Assembly (NCBI GenBank): GCA_964431965.1
Contig: CAYSLU010000076.1
Span: 1 to 26,086 of the forward strand
DNA length: 26,086 nt
Direction: 5' to 3'
Source: CAYSLU01 sp964431965
GTDB lineage: Bacteria; Verrucomicrobiota; Kiritimatiellia; CAIKKV01; CAYSLU01
Under the pieces are notes generated by a model. The model was not told the origin of the DNA. It saw only the letters and a program-made list of their open reading frames with translations, and did no database searches. Made by a program: the position numbers and the translations under genes. Below, piece after piece: positions 1 through 6,889 of this stretch (positions are counted from its first letter, which is position 1; every line of letters begins with the position of its first letter).

Positions 1-620
1 GACGGGCCGTCCACGGTCTTCTGCGTGGCCGTGTAGGAGTGGATCGTGGTCATCAGGCCGTTCTCGATCCCGATGCCTTCCTTCAGGAGCACATACACCA
101 GCGGCGCCAGGCAGTTCGTCGTGCAGGACGCATTGGAGACGATATGGTGCTTCGCGGCGTCGTACTCCTTCTCGTTCACGCCGATCAGGAGCGTCTTGAC
201 GTCGCCCTTGCCCGGGGCCGAGATGACGACCTTCTTCGCGCCGGCGGCCAGGTGACCCTTGGCCTTTTCCGAGTCCGTGAACAGGCCGGTCGACTCGATG
301 ACGTAGTCCACGCCGAGCGCCTTCCACGGGAGCTGCGACGGATCCTTGGTGGCCATCACGCACTTGATCTTCTGGCCGTTGACGACCAGCACGTCCGCCT
401 CTTCCTTCGACGCGTCGCTCTTCTCGGCCGAGACCTCGTGCTTGAACTTGCCGTGAACCGAGTCGTACTTCATCTGGTACGCGAAGTATTCGGCGTCGGT
501 CGAAATATCGACGACCGCGGCGACCTTGATCTCCTTGCCCAGCAGACCCTGGTCACAGATCGCCTGAAACACCATCCGCCCGATCCGCCCGAACCCGTTG
601 ATGCCAACCGTGATCGCCAT
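1..620 (-). CDS. gap: Glyceraldehyde-3-phosphate dehydrogenase, glycosomal type (3' end outside window)
   Basis: Catalyses NAD-dependent oxidative phosphorylation of glyceraldehyde-3-phosphate in cytosolic glycolysis/gluconeogenesis. About 206 N-terminal residues are present and the C-terminal catalytic part runs off the window. It starts with the NAD-binding motif GINGFGRIGR. The active-site motif SNASCTTNC places the catalytic cysteine at residue 166. Several stretches (MKYDSVHGKFKH, VIESTGLFT, TTIHSYTATQKTVDG), and a longer segment before VVNGQKI, match my memory of kinetoplastid glycosomal GAPDH better than E. coli GapA. The Cys166 numbering is the same as in the trypanosome enzymes. The ATG at 620 follows GAGGAGGA with good spacing. 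The family assignment is certain; the subclade is from memory. Confidence 0.96.
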   Translation of the reverse strand, partial: MAITVGINGFGRIGRMVFQAICDQGLLGKEIKVAAVVDISTDAEYFAYQMKYDSVHGKFKHEVSAEKSDASKEEADVLVVNGQKIKCVMATKDPSQLPWKALGVDYVIESTGLFTDSEKAKGHLAAGAKKVVISAPGKGDVKTLLIGVNEKEYDAAKHHIVSNASCTTNCLAPLVYVLLKEGIGIENGLMTTIHSYTATQKTVDGP

Positions 621-714
621 GCTGTCCTCCTCGCGTCCCCGCGTGTTGCTCGTGCCTGGCCGCCCGCCCAATTGAACCGTCCGTTCGACCCGCCACGAAG
701 AAAATGAGGCGCAA

Positions 715-744
715 AACATACCCGACCCCCCCGTGGGGTGTCAA
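715..744 (-). promoter_or_regulatory. Sigma-70-like promoter of gap
   Basis: On the minus strand a perfect -35 TTGACA (744-739) and a -10 TATGTT (720-715) are separated by 18 nt. They lie about 95 nt upstream of the gap start codon, so the transcript would have a leader of roughly 90 nt. The spacer is G/C-rich and carries a dyad, described separately. Confidence 0.6.
724..742. promoter_or_regulatory. Imperfect 19-bp dyad in the gap promoter (possible operator)
   Basis: GACCCCCCCGTGGGGTGTC is symmetric about position 733, with 7 of 9 half-site bases matching. It covers the spacer and overlaps the -35 box of the gap promoter, where a repressor would block polymerase. No regulator gene is nearby and I do not recognise the motif. 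It could be chance in GC-rich DNA. Confidence 0.3.
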
Positions 745-773
745 TATGCGGGAACGCCGCGTAATCGCGCCGC

Positions 774-801
774 TTGACTCGATTCGCCGAATTGTTCAAA
801 T
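774..801 (+). promoter_or_regulatory. Sigma-70-like promoter of the liv operon
   Basis: TTGACT (774-779), then a 16-nt spacer, then TCAAAT (796-801). It lies about 60 nt upstream of the livK start and diverges from the gap promoter. The -35 matches 5 of 6 and the -10 matches 4 of 6 consensus bases. Confidence 0.45.
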
Positions 802-814
802 TCCGCACCGTCGA

Positions 815-833
815 ACCGGGGGCGTACCCCGGT
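815..833 (+). promoter_or_regulatory. Stem-loop in the livK leader
   Basis: ACCGGGG and CCCCGGT form a perfect 7-bp stem around a GCGTA loop, between the predicted transcription start and the livK Shine-Dalgarno (CGGAGGAAG, about 851-860). No T-run follows, so it is not a terminator. It may stabilise the mRNA or be a protein target. Confidence 0.35.
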
Positions 834-864
834 GGCATGAAAGCCGGAAACCGGAGGAAGTACC

Positions 865-2025
865 ATGAATCGGTGGATCGGTCTGTTGGCGGCAGGTATG
901 CTGGCGATCGGCGGCACGGCGGGCGCGAAGGACGAAGCGGCCAAACCCGCCGCGCCGATCAAGATCGGAGCGATCTTCGCCGTCACCGGGCCCAGCGCGT
1001 TTCTGGGCGGACCCGAGGCCCGCACGGCCCAGATGCTGGTCGAGGAGCTCAATGCCAAGGGCGGCGTGATGGGCCGCAAGATCGAGCTCGTCCTCAAGGA
1101 CAGCTCCGGCAGCCCGGAGAAGGCGATATCGTTCGCGAAGCAGCTCATCGAGGAGGATCAGGTCGTGGCCATCATCGGGCCGTCGACCAGCGGGGAGACC
1201 ATGGCGATCAAGCCGATCTGCGAGGCCCAGAAGACGGTGCTCCTCTCCTGCGCCGCAGCCGAAGTGATCGTGAACCCCGTCGCCCAGTACGTGTTCAAGA
1301 CGCCGCAGAAGGACAGCCAGGCGGTCACCTGGATCTACCGCACCATGAAGGAGCGGAGCATCACGAAGATCGCCGTCGTCAGCGATAACACGGGCTTCGG
1401 AAAGGCCGGCAAGGAACAGCTCGCCATCCTTGCGCCGACGAGCGGCATCCAGATCGTCGCCAGCGAGGTGTACGACAAGGAGGCGACCGACTTGAGCGAC
1501 ATCCTCAACAAGGTCAAGGCCGCCGGCGCCCAGGCCGTCGTCAACTGGTCCGTCGTCCCCGCCCAGTCCATCGTGGCCAAGAACATGAAGCAGATCGGCT
1601 TCGACGTCCCGCTGTTCCAGAGCCACGGCTTCGGCAACCTCAAGTACGTCCAGCAGGCCGGCAAGGCCGCGGAGGGCATCCTGTTCCCGGCCGGGCGGCT
1701 TCTGGTCGTGGACGAGCTGGCCGATAGCCACCCGCAGAAGGCCGTGCTCGCCGGCTACAAGAAAGCCTATGAGTCTCGCTATCACGAGGACGTGAGCACC
1801 TTCGGCGGCCACGCCTATGACTCGCTCATGATCGCCGTGAAGGCGATCGAAGCCGCCGGCTCCACCGACCCCCAGAAGGTACGCGCCGCAGTCGAGACCA
1901 TGAAGGGGTTCGTCGGAACGGCCGGCATCTTCAACTTCTCGGCCCAGGACCACAACGGTCTCGACCTCGACGCATTCGAGATGTTGACGGTCAAGGACGG
2001 GAAGTTCACCCTGTACCGCAAGTGA
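865..2025 (+). CDS. livK: Branched-chain/aromatic amino acid ABC transporter, periplasmic binding protein
   Basis: Periplasmic receptor that captures the substrate and delivers it to the LivHM permease. The 386-residue protein has a signal peptide (basic MNR start, hydrophobic 5-17, probable signal peptidase I site after AGA at residue 21) and no lipobox cysteine. The mature part begins IKIGAIFAVTGPSAFLGG, the usual start of Peripla_BP_6 (type I fold) proteins. IIGPSTSG and the following PI segment mark the ligand-contact region. The ATG follows GGAGGAAG. It is the first gene of livKHMGF, followed by a ligase-like gene and iorAB, so the ligand may be an aromatic or branched-chain amino acid or its oxo- or aryl-acid. 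The exact ligand cannot be read from sequence. Confidence 0.93.
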   Translation: MNRWIGLLAAGMLAIGGTAGAKDEAAKPAAPIKIGAIFAVTGPSAFLGGPEARTAQMLVEELNAKGGVMGRKIELVLKDSSGSPEKAISFAKQLIEEDQVVAIIGPSTSGETMAIKPICEAQKTVLLSCAAAEVIVNPVAQYVFKTPQKDSQAVTWIYRTMKERSITKIAVVSDNTGFGKAGKEQLAILAPTSGIQIVASEVYDKEATDLSDILNKVKAAGAQAVVNWSVVPAQSIVAKNMKQIGFDVPLFQSHGFGNLKYVQQAGKAAEGILFPAGRLLVVDELADSHPQKAVLAGYKKAYESRYHEDVSTFGGHAYDSLMIAVKAIEAAGSTDPQKVRAAVETMKGFVGTAGIFNFSAQDHNGLDLDAFEMLTVKDGKFTLYRK

Positions 2026-2040
2026 CGGTGGCGTCAGAGC

Positions 2041-2088
2041 GTGCCCCGGGCCGGTTGTGGTCGCTGCCCGACACACCGCCCGGGGCAT
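2041..2088 (+). promoter_or_regulatory. Long intercistronic hairpin between livK and livH
   Basis: TGCCCCGGG (2042-2050) pairs perfectly with CCCGGGGCA (2079-2087). The pairing continues inward, 2052-2059 with 2072-2078, with one-base bulges at 2051 and 2056, giving about 16 bp with a 12-nt loop. No proper T-run follows, so at most it attenuates. Such hairpins after binding-protein genes commonly stabilise the upstream message so that the binding protein is made in excess of the permease. Confidence 0.55.
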
Positions 2089-2132
2089 GCGCCTCTTTCG
2101 GGGCGGCGCGCATCCGCCCGGCTTGAGACCGC

Positions 2133-3020
2133 GTGACCAGCATCCTCCAGTACGCCTTTTCCGGGTTGACCGCCGGCAGCATCTATGCCGTCGTCGCCAT
2201 CGGCTTCAACCTCATCTACAGCACGACCGGAATCCTGAACTTCGCGCAGGGCGAGTTCGTCATGCTCGGCGGCATGACCGCGGTGACGCTGTCGCATTTC
2301 CTTCCCCTCCCCCTGGCCATCGCCGGAGCCGTCGCGATCGTGGCCGGCGTCGGAGCCCTCCTCGAGCTCGTCTTCTTCCGCCCGCTCCGCCGCCAGGCGG
2401 TGCTGCAGATGATCATCATCACGATCGGCCTTTCCATCGCGATCCGGGAGGCCGCGCTCCACATCTGGGACGAGCAGGTGCGCTCGCTGCCCGCCTTCAC
2501 CGGCGACGAGTGCTCGTCCGTGCGCGTCCTGGGCGCGTCCATGCCCCCGCAGGTGCTGTGGGTGCTCGGAACCGTGGCCCTGGCGGTGCTCGCCCTCCAG
2601 CTCTTCTCCCGGTTCAGCCTCACCGGCAAGGCCATGCGCGCCTGCTCCTCGAACCCGGACGCGGCTCAGCTCTCGGGCATCAACACGGCCAACATGCGCC
2701 TGCTCGCGTTCGCGCTCAGCGCCGCCCTCGGAGCCCTGGCCGGCTGCGTCATATCGCCCATCGCGATGACCCAGTACGACATGGGAACGGGCCTCGCCAT
2801 CAAGGGGTTCGCCGGCGCGATCCTCGGCGGGCTCGGCAACCCCATCGGCGCCATGGTCGGAGGCATCCTGGTCGGGCTGGCCGAGTCGTTCAGCGTGAGC
2901 GTGCTGCCGGCCGCCTACAAGGACGCCACCGCGTTCGCCATTCTGCTGATCGTCCTCTTCGTGCGGCCGCACGGGCTGTTCGGATCGCGCGCCGCCGCCA
3001 GCGCCCGGGAGCGCGTATGA
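2133..3020 (+). CDS. livH: Branched-chain amino acid ABC transporter permease LivH
   Basis: Inner-membrane permease that forms the translocation channel with LivM. The 295 residues are mostly hydrophobic helices. The N-terminal segment LTAGSIYAVVAIGFNLIYSTTGILNFAQGEF is the hallmark of LivH. The loop segment GKAMRACSSNPDAAQLSGIN is the coupling (EAA-like) region that contacts the ATPases. Start is GTG at 2133; no strong Shine-Dalgarno is visible and the preceding 107 nt carries the long hairpin. It ends in an ATGA overlap with livM, indicating translational coupling. Length is normal for the family. Confidence 0.92.
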   Translation: MTSILQYAFSGLTAGSIYAVVAIGFNLIYSTTGILNFAQGEFVMLGGMTAVTLSHFLPLPLAIAGAVAIVAGVGALLELVFFRPLRRQAVLQMIIITIGLSIAIREAALHIWDEQVRSLPAFTGDECSSVRVLGASMPPQVLWVLGTVALAVLALQLFSRFSLTGKAMRACSSNPDAAQLSGINTANMRLLAFALSAALGALAGCVISPIAMTQYDMGTGLAIKGFAGAILGGLGNPIGAMVGGILVGLAESFSVSVLPAAYKDATAFAILLIVLFVRPHGLFGSRAAASARERV

Positions 3021-4102
3021 TCCGGCGGTCGCCCATCTGGACGGCGGCCGGGATGGCGGCCACGCTCATCGCGATCCAGGTCGCCGCCACGGCGGTCGGG
3101 CGCGAGTTCTACCTGACGCAGCTCACGATGTCGGCGTACTACGCCATCGTCGCCATGGGGCTTTCGATGGTCATGGGCTATGCGGGCCAGGTCTCCCTCG
3201 GCCATGCGGCGTTCTTCGCCATCGGCGGCTACGCCAGCGCCTGGCTCACCACGACAGCGGTCCCGCTCCCGGACGGCGCCCCGGTGGTCGCCTGGCTGCA
3301 GCGCGCCGGCGTCCTGGCGGCCCGGCCGGGCCTGTACGGGGGGACGATCGTCACCGCCACGCCGGGCGCGGCCTGCCTGGCCGCCGTCGCCGCGGCGGCG
3401 GCGGTCGCGATTCTGGTCGGGTTCCCCGCGCTGCGCCTCAAGGGCCACTACCTGGCCATGGCCACGCTGGGGTTCGGGCTGATCGTCTACCGCATCGTCC
3501 TGGGCTCGCCCGCCCTGGGCGCGGCCGATGGCATCACCGGCGTCCCCGAGTGGCGGCTCCCCGGCGGCCTCGTCATCGGCCAGGACCGAGACTGCCGCGT
3601 CCAGAACTACTACGTGGCCTGGACCCTCACCCTCGTCGTGCTCCTCCTCCTGATGAACCTGGTGCGCTCCCGCGTAGGCCGCGCCTTGCGCTCGATACAC
3701 GACGGCGAACTCGCCGCCAACGCCATGGGCGTGAACACCGCCGCCTACAAGCTCAAGGTCTTCGTCCTCAGCGCCGTGCTCGCCGCCGTGGCCGGCTCGG
3801 TGTTCACGCACTACACCGGCGGCATCGGGCCGTCCGAGGCCGGAGCCATGAAGTCCGTCCGCTACGTCTCGCTCGTTGCCGCGGGCGGCATGGCTAACCT
3901 CCCCGGCGTGCTCGCGGTCAGCACCATCCTCAACTACCTGTCGCTGCGCGGCTGCTTCGGATCGTTCGATTCCGCCGTGTTCGGCGTGCTCCTGATCGCC
4001 ATCGTGGCGCTGGCGCCCGACGGGCCGTTCAAGCCCTTCGGCACGTGGCTCGCGCGCCGGCGGGCCCGCGCGGCAGCCCCGTCGACGGAGGGCCGGCCAT
4101 GA
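3017..4102 (+). CDS. livM: Branched-chain amino acid ABC transporter permease LivM
   Basis: Second inner-membrane permease subunit, 361 residues with many hydrophobic segments. The stretch MGLSMVMGYAGQVSLGHAAF is the classic LivM signature. SRVGRALRSIHDGELAANAMGVN is the cytoplasmic coupling loop. Start is chosen at ATG 3017, whose ATGA overlaps the livH stop; the same frame is open upstream to about 2057, but that part is an out-of-frame shadow of livH. A roughly 40-residue alanine/proline-rich segment near 85-120 is longer than usual and probably forms an extracytoplasmic loop. The stop overlaps the livG start. Confidence 0.92.
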   Translation: MIRRSPIWTAAGMAATLIAIQVAATAVGREFYLTQLTMSAYYAIVAMGLSMVMGYAGQVSLGHAAFFAIGGYASAWLTTTAVPLPDGAPVVAWLQRAGVLAARPGLYGGTIVTATPGAACLAAVAAAAAVAILVGFPALRLKGHYLAMATLGFGLIVYRIVLGSPALGAADGITGVPEWRLPGGLVIGQDRDCRVQNYYVAWTLTLVVLLLLMNLVRSRVGRALRSIHDGELAANAMGVNTAAYKLKVFVLSAVLAAVAGSVFTHYTGGIGPSEAGAMKSVRYVSLVAAGGMANLPGVLAVSTILNYLSLRGCFGSFDSAVFGVLLIAIVALAPDGPFKPFGTWLARRRARAAAPSTEGRP

Positions 4103-4908
4103 CCGCCCCGGCGCCCGAGCCAGCCCCGGCCGCGCTTCTGGAAGTCGCCGGCGTCCGCCGCCGCTTCGGCGGCCTCCAGGCGCTCGATCGCGTGTCGTTC
4201 TCGGTCGTGCCCGGCCAGATCAAGGCCATCATCGGCCCGAACGGCGCGGGCAAGACCACGCTCTTCAACATCATCTCCGGGATCATCGCGCCCGACGCGG
4301 GGGACATCCGCTTCGCCGGCATCCCGATCGCCGGGCTCCCGCCCTCCCGGGTCGCGGCACTGGGCGTCTCCCGCACGTTCCAGACGCCTAGCCTGTTCAG
4401 CCACATGAGCGTCCTGGACAACGTCATGGTCGGGCGCCACGCGCGAACCCGTCAGGGCTTTCTCGCGTCGGCGCTTCGCCTGCCCGCGCAGCGCCGCGAG
4501 GAGCACGCGATCCGCGAGTCGGCCCTCCGGCACCTGACGGACGTCGGCCTGGCGGATCTCGCCGACCGCCCGGTCGGCTCCCTCGCCTTCGGCCAGCGGC
4601 GCATGGTGGAGCTCGCCCGCGCGCTCGCCACCGAGCCGCGGCTGCTCCTGCTCGACGAGCCGGCCAGCGGGCTCAATACACGCGAGTCCGACGACCTGGC
4701 GACGCTCATCCGCCGAATCCGGGACCGCGGCGTCACCGTGCTGCTCGTCGAACACGACATGTCGCTCGTCATGGACATCTCGGACAGCATTCTCGTCCTG
4801 CACTTCGGCACCCCGATCGCCGAGGGGCCGCCGGCCGCGGTGCGCAACGACGAGCGTGTCGTGTCCGTCTATCTCGGGGGGGACTTTCAGCGTGCTCCAG
4901 GTCACTAA
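4099..4908 (+). CDS. livG: Branched-chain amino acid ABC transporter ATPase LivG
   Basis: Cytoplasmic ATP-hydrolysing subunit that powers import with LivF; 269 residues. Walker A GPNGAGKTT is at 46-54, Walker B LLLLDEP at 182-188, and the switch histidine is in VEHD near 219. The ABC signature reads SLAFGQRR (161-168) rather than LSxGxxR, a relaxed form that is common in LivG. SRTFQ at 91-95 is the Q-loop region. Start is ATG 4099, giving a 4-base overlap with livM; an upstream in-frame start at 4045 would bury 54 nt in livM and is less likely. The end overlaps livF by 17 nt. Confidence 0.93.
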   Translation: MTAPAPEPAPAALLEVAGVRRRFGGLQALDRVSFSVVPGQIKAIIGPNGAGKTTLFNIISGIIAPDAGDIRFAGIPIAGLPPSRVAALGVSRTFQTPSLFSHMSVLDNVMVGRHARTRQGFLASALRLPAQRREEHAIRESALRHLTDVGLADLADRPVGSLAFGQRRMVELARALATEPRLLLLDEPASGLNTRESDDLATLIRRIRDRGVTVLLVEHDMSLVMDISDSILVLHFGTPIAEGPPAAVRNDERVVSVYLGGDFQRAPGH

Positions 4909-5608
4909 CCTCCGCTGCGGCTACGGCGAGCTTGAGGTCATCCGCGGGGTCAGCCTCCACGTGGCGCCCGGCGAAATCGTCGCGCTCATCGGAGCCAACG
5001 GCGCGGGCAAGACCTCCCTCCTCAAGGCGATCGTCGGGCTGCTCCCCCCGCGCTCCGGCGAGATCCGCCTCCATGGCCGCTCGATCGGCGGCCTGCCGGC
5101 ATGGCGCGGAGTCAGCCACGAGATCGCCCTCGTGCCCGAGGGCCGCCAGGTGTTTGCCGACATGACCGTCCTCGAGAACCTCGTGGTCGGCGGCTACCGC
5201 AACCCCGACCGCGCCGTCGTGATCGAGGAGATGCTGGCACGCTTCCCGCGCCTGCGCGAGCGCGCGCAGCAGCTCGCCGGGACCCTGTCCGGCGGCGAGC
5301 AGCAGATGCTCGCCATCGGGCGGGCGCTCATCGCCCGGCCCCGCTTCCTTCTGCTCGATGAGCCGTCCATGGGCCTGGCCCCGATCGTCGTGCAGGAGGT
5401 CTTCCGGATGGTCCAGGAGCTGAAGGACCGGGGCGTCACCGTCTTCCTCGTCGAGCAGAATGCCGTGGCCGCGCTCGGGATCGCCGACCGGGCCTACGTG
5501 CTGGAGACCGGCGAGATCATCATCGAGGGCCCGGCGGCCGACCTCGCGCGGAACGCGGAGGTCAAGCGGGCCTACCTCGGCAAGGGGTACAAGGAGGTTT
5601 GGGAATGA
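4892..5608 (+). CDS. livF: Branched-chain amino acid ABC transporter ATPase LivF
   Basis: Second ATPase subunit of the importer, 238 residues. Walker A GANGAGKTS is at 34-42, LVPEGRQVF at 80-88 is the LivF-specific Q-loop neighbourhood, the signature LSGGE is at 132-136, and Walker B LLLDEP is at 153-158. GTG 4892 is chosen because the protein then begins MLQVTNLRCGYG as family members do, and a G-rich Shine-Dalgarno-like run lies at 4876-4882. A longer reading from 4856 would add 12 residues overlapping livG. The last codons overlap the next gene through ATGA at 5605. Confidence 0.92.
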   Translation: MLQVTNLRCGYGELEVIRGVSLHVAPGEIVALIGANGAGKTSLLKAIVGLLPPRSGEIRLHGRSIGGLPAWRGVSHEIALVPEGRQVFADMTVLENLVVGGYRNPDRAVVIEEMLARFPRLRERAQQLAGTLSGGEQQMLAIGRALIARPRFLLLDEPSMGLAPIVVQEVFRMVQELKDRGVTVFLVEQNAVAALGIADRAYVLETGEIIIEGPAADLARNAEVKRAYLGKGYKEVWE

Positions 5609-6780
5609 GCATGTACGACACCCGGAACGAGTCCCTCCCGCGGGAGCACCTCGCGCAGTTCCAGCTCGAGCGGGTCCAGGCCCTCCTCGCCCGGCTCCGC
5701 CGCAACGTGCGCCGGTATCGCGACCTGCTCGGCGACGCCCGCGTCGAGGTGCTGGACGATGTCGCGCGCCTGCCCGCCACCCAGCCTGACGACCTCGTGC
5801 AGGCATTCCCCTACGGGATGTTCGCGCTCCCGCTGCGCGAGGTCGTCCGGCTCCACTCCGCCGTCGGCCCCGGCGGGCGCCAGCTCCTGATCGGCCATAC
5901 CCGGAACGACCTGACCCAGTGGGGCCGGCTCGTGGCCCGCCAACTCGTGGCCGCCGGCGTCACCGCGAACGACGTGATCCAGATCTGCTTCGGGAACGGC
6001 GTCTTCGACGAGGCGCTCGGCTACATGCTCGGAGCCGAAATGATCGAGGCGTCCGTGATTCCGGCCGACGTCTTCCACATCAAGTACCAGCTCGCGGCGC
6101 TGCAGAACTGCCGGGCCACCGTGCTCGTGACCACGCCCTCGAACGCGCGCGAGCTGGCCGAGCTCATGAACGTCCGGCGCATCGACCCTCAGTCCCTGCA
6201 CCTGCGCGTGGTCATCCTCACCCGTCCCGTCCCGCCGGAGACGCGCGAGCAGCTGCGAACCGGCCTGTTCGCCGAGGTGTGGTCCAACTTCGGCATCGCG
6301 GAGATCCTCGACCCCGGCCTGTGCGTCGAGTGCGAGCATCACCACTTCCACGTCAACGAGGACCACTTCCTCGTCGAGGCGCCGGACGGCGAGCTGGCCG
6401 TCACGACGCTGTGCCGCGAGGCGATGCCCCTGCTTCGCTATCGGACCCGGACCCGCTGCGAGATCCGCCGCGACCGCTGTCCCTGCGGACGCACGGGCGC
6501 CATCCTGCAGCCCGGCGCCCGCACCGACGGGCGGCTCCGCGTCGACGAGACCGTCGTCTACCCGGCCCAGATCGAGGAGGTGCTCGCCGGCACCCGGGCG
6601 CGCGGCCAGAGCTTCCGGTTCGAGCCGTCCGAGCGGCGGGTGATCGTATGGGTGCGCGTGACGGACCGGCTGTTCTCGGACACCATGCGCAACCTGGCGG
6701 ACCTCAAGCGCGAGATCGAGTCCGCCTTCCATACCGGACTCGGGCTCGAAGCCGAGGTTCGCTACACCGAACGCGGCTGA
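5605..6780 (+). CDS. Phenylacetate-CoA ligase-like protein with altered nucleotide-binding motifs
   Basis: Member of the PaaK branch of the adenylate-forming superfamily, 391 residues (PaaK is about 430). Fold markers are present: GHTRNDLTQWGR, FGNGVFDEALGYMLGAEM, WSNFGIAEI..GLCVECEHHHFHV, and CPCGRTG followed by YPAQIEEVL of the C-terminal lid. Canonical catalytic signatures are changed. The ATP P-loop, usually SSGTTGKPT, reads SAVGPGGRQ (85-93), and the usual YRTRD motif reads YRTRT with Thr at 283 in place of the ribose-binding Asp. Start is ATG 5605 after AAGGAGG, overlapping the livF stop. Next to iorAB such genes handle aryl-acetates and their CoA esters. Whether this one still adenylates is doubtful. 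Confidence 0.82.
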   Translation: MSMYDTRNESLPREHLAQFQLERVQALLARLRRNVRRYRDLLGDARVEVLDDVARLPATQPDDLVQAFPYGMFALPLREVVRLHSAVGPGGRQLLIGHTRNDLTQWGRLVARQLVAAGVTANDVIQICFGNGVFDEALGYMLGAEMIEASVIPADVFHIKYQLAALQNCRATVLVTTPSNARELAELMNVRRIDPQSLHLRVVILTRPVPPETREQLRTGLFAEVWSNFGIAEILDPGLCVECEHHHFHVNEDHFLVEAPDGELAVTTLCREAMPLLRYRTRTRCEIRRDRCPCGRTGAILQPGARTDGRLRVDETVVYPAQIEEVLAGTRARGQSFRFEPSERRVIVWVRVTDRLFSDTMRNLADLKREIESAFHTGLGLEAEVRYTERG

Positions 6781-6790
6781 CCGCCCGGCC

Positions 6791-6818
6791 TTGACTCTCG
6801 ATTCCGATTCACTACAGT
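6791..6818 (+). promoter_or_regulatory. Sigma-70-like promoter before iorA
   Basis: TTGACT (6791-6796), a 16-nt spacer, then TACAGT (6813-6818), about 70 nt upstream of the chosen iorA start. This 109-nt gap is the only sizeable one in the operon after livK-livH, so iorAB may also be transcribed independently of the transporter genes. Confidence 0.4.
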
Positions 6819-6889
6819 TCCCGCCTGACTGGCCTCCGGTCGCGGATCGGACGGCCCTGTTCCACGCGGTACACCACCAGGGCATGCAC

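Noticed and set aside
6791..6889. TTG start at 6791 for iorA
   Set aside because: The TTG forms part of a -35-like TTGACT with a matching -10; IorA proteins begin close to LMSGNEALARAAL, reached from ATG 6890.
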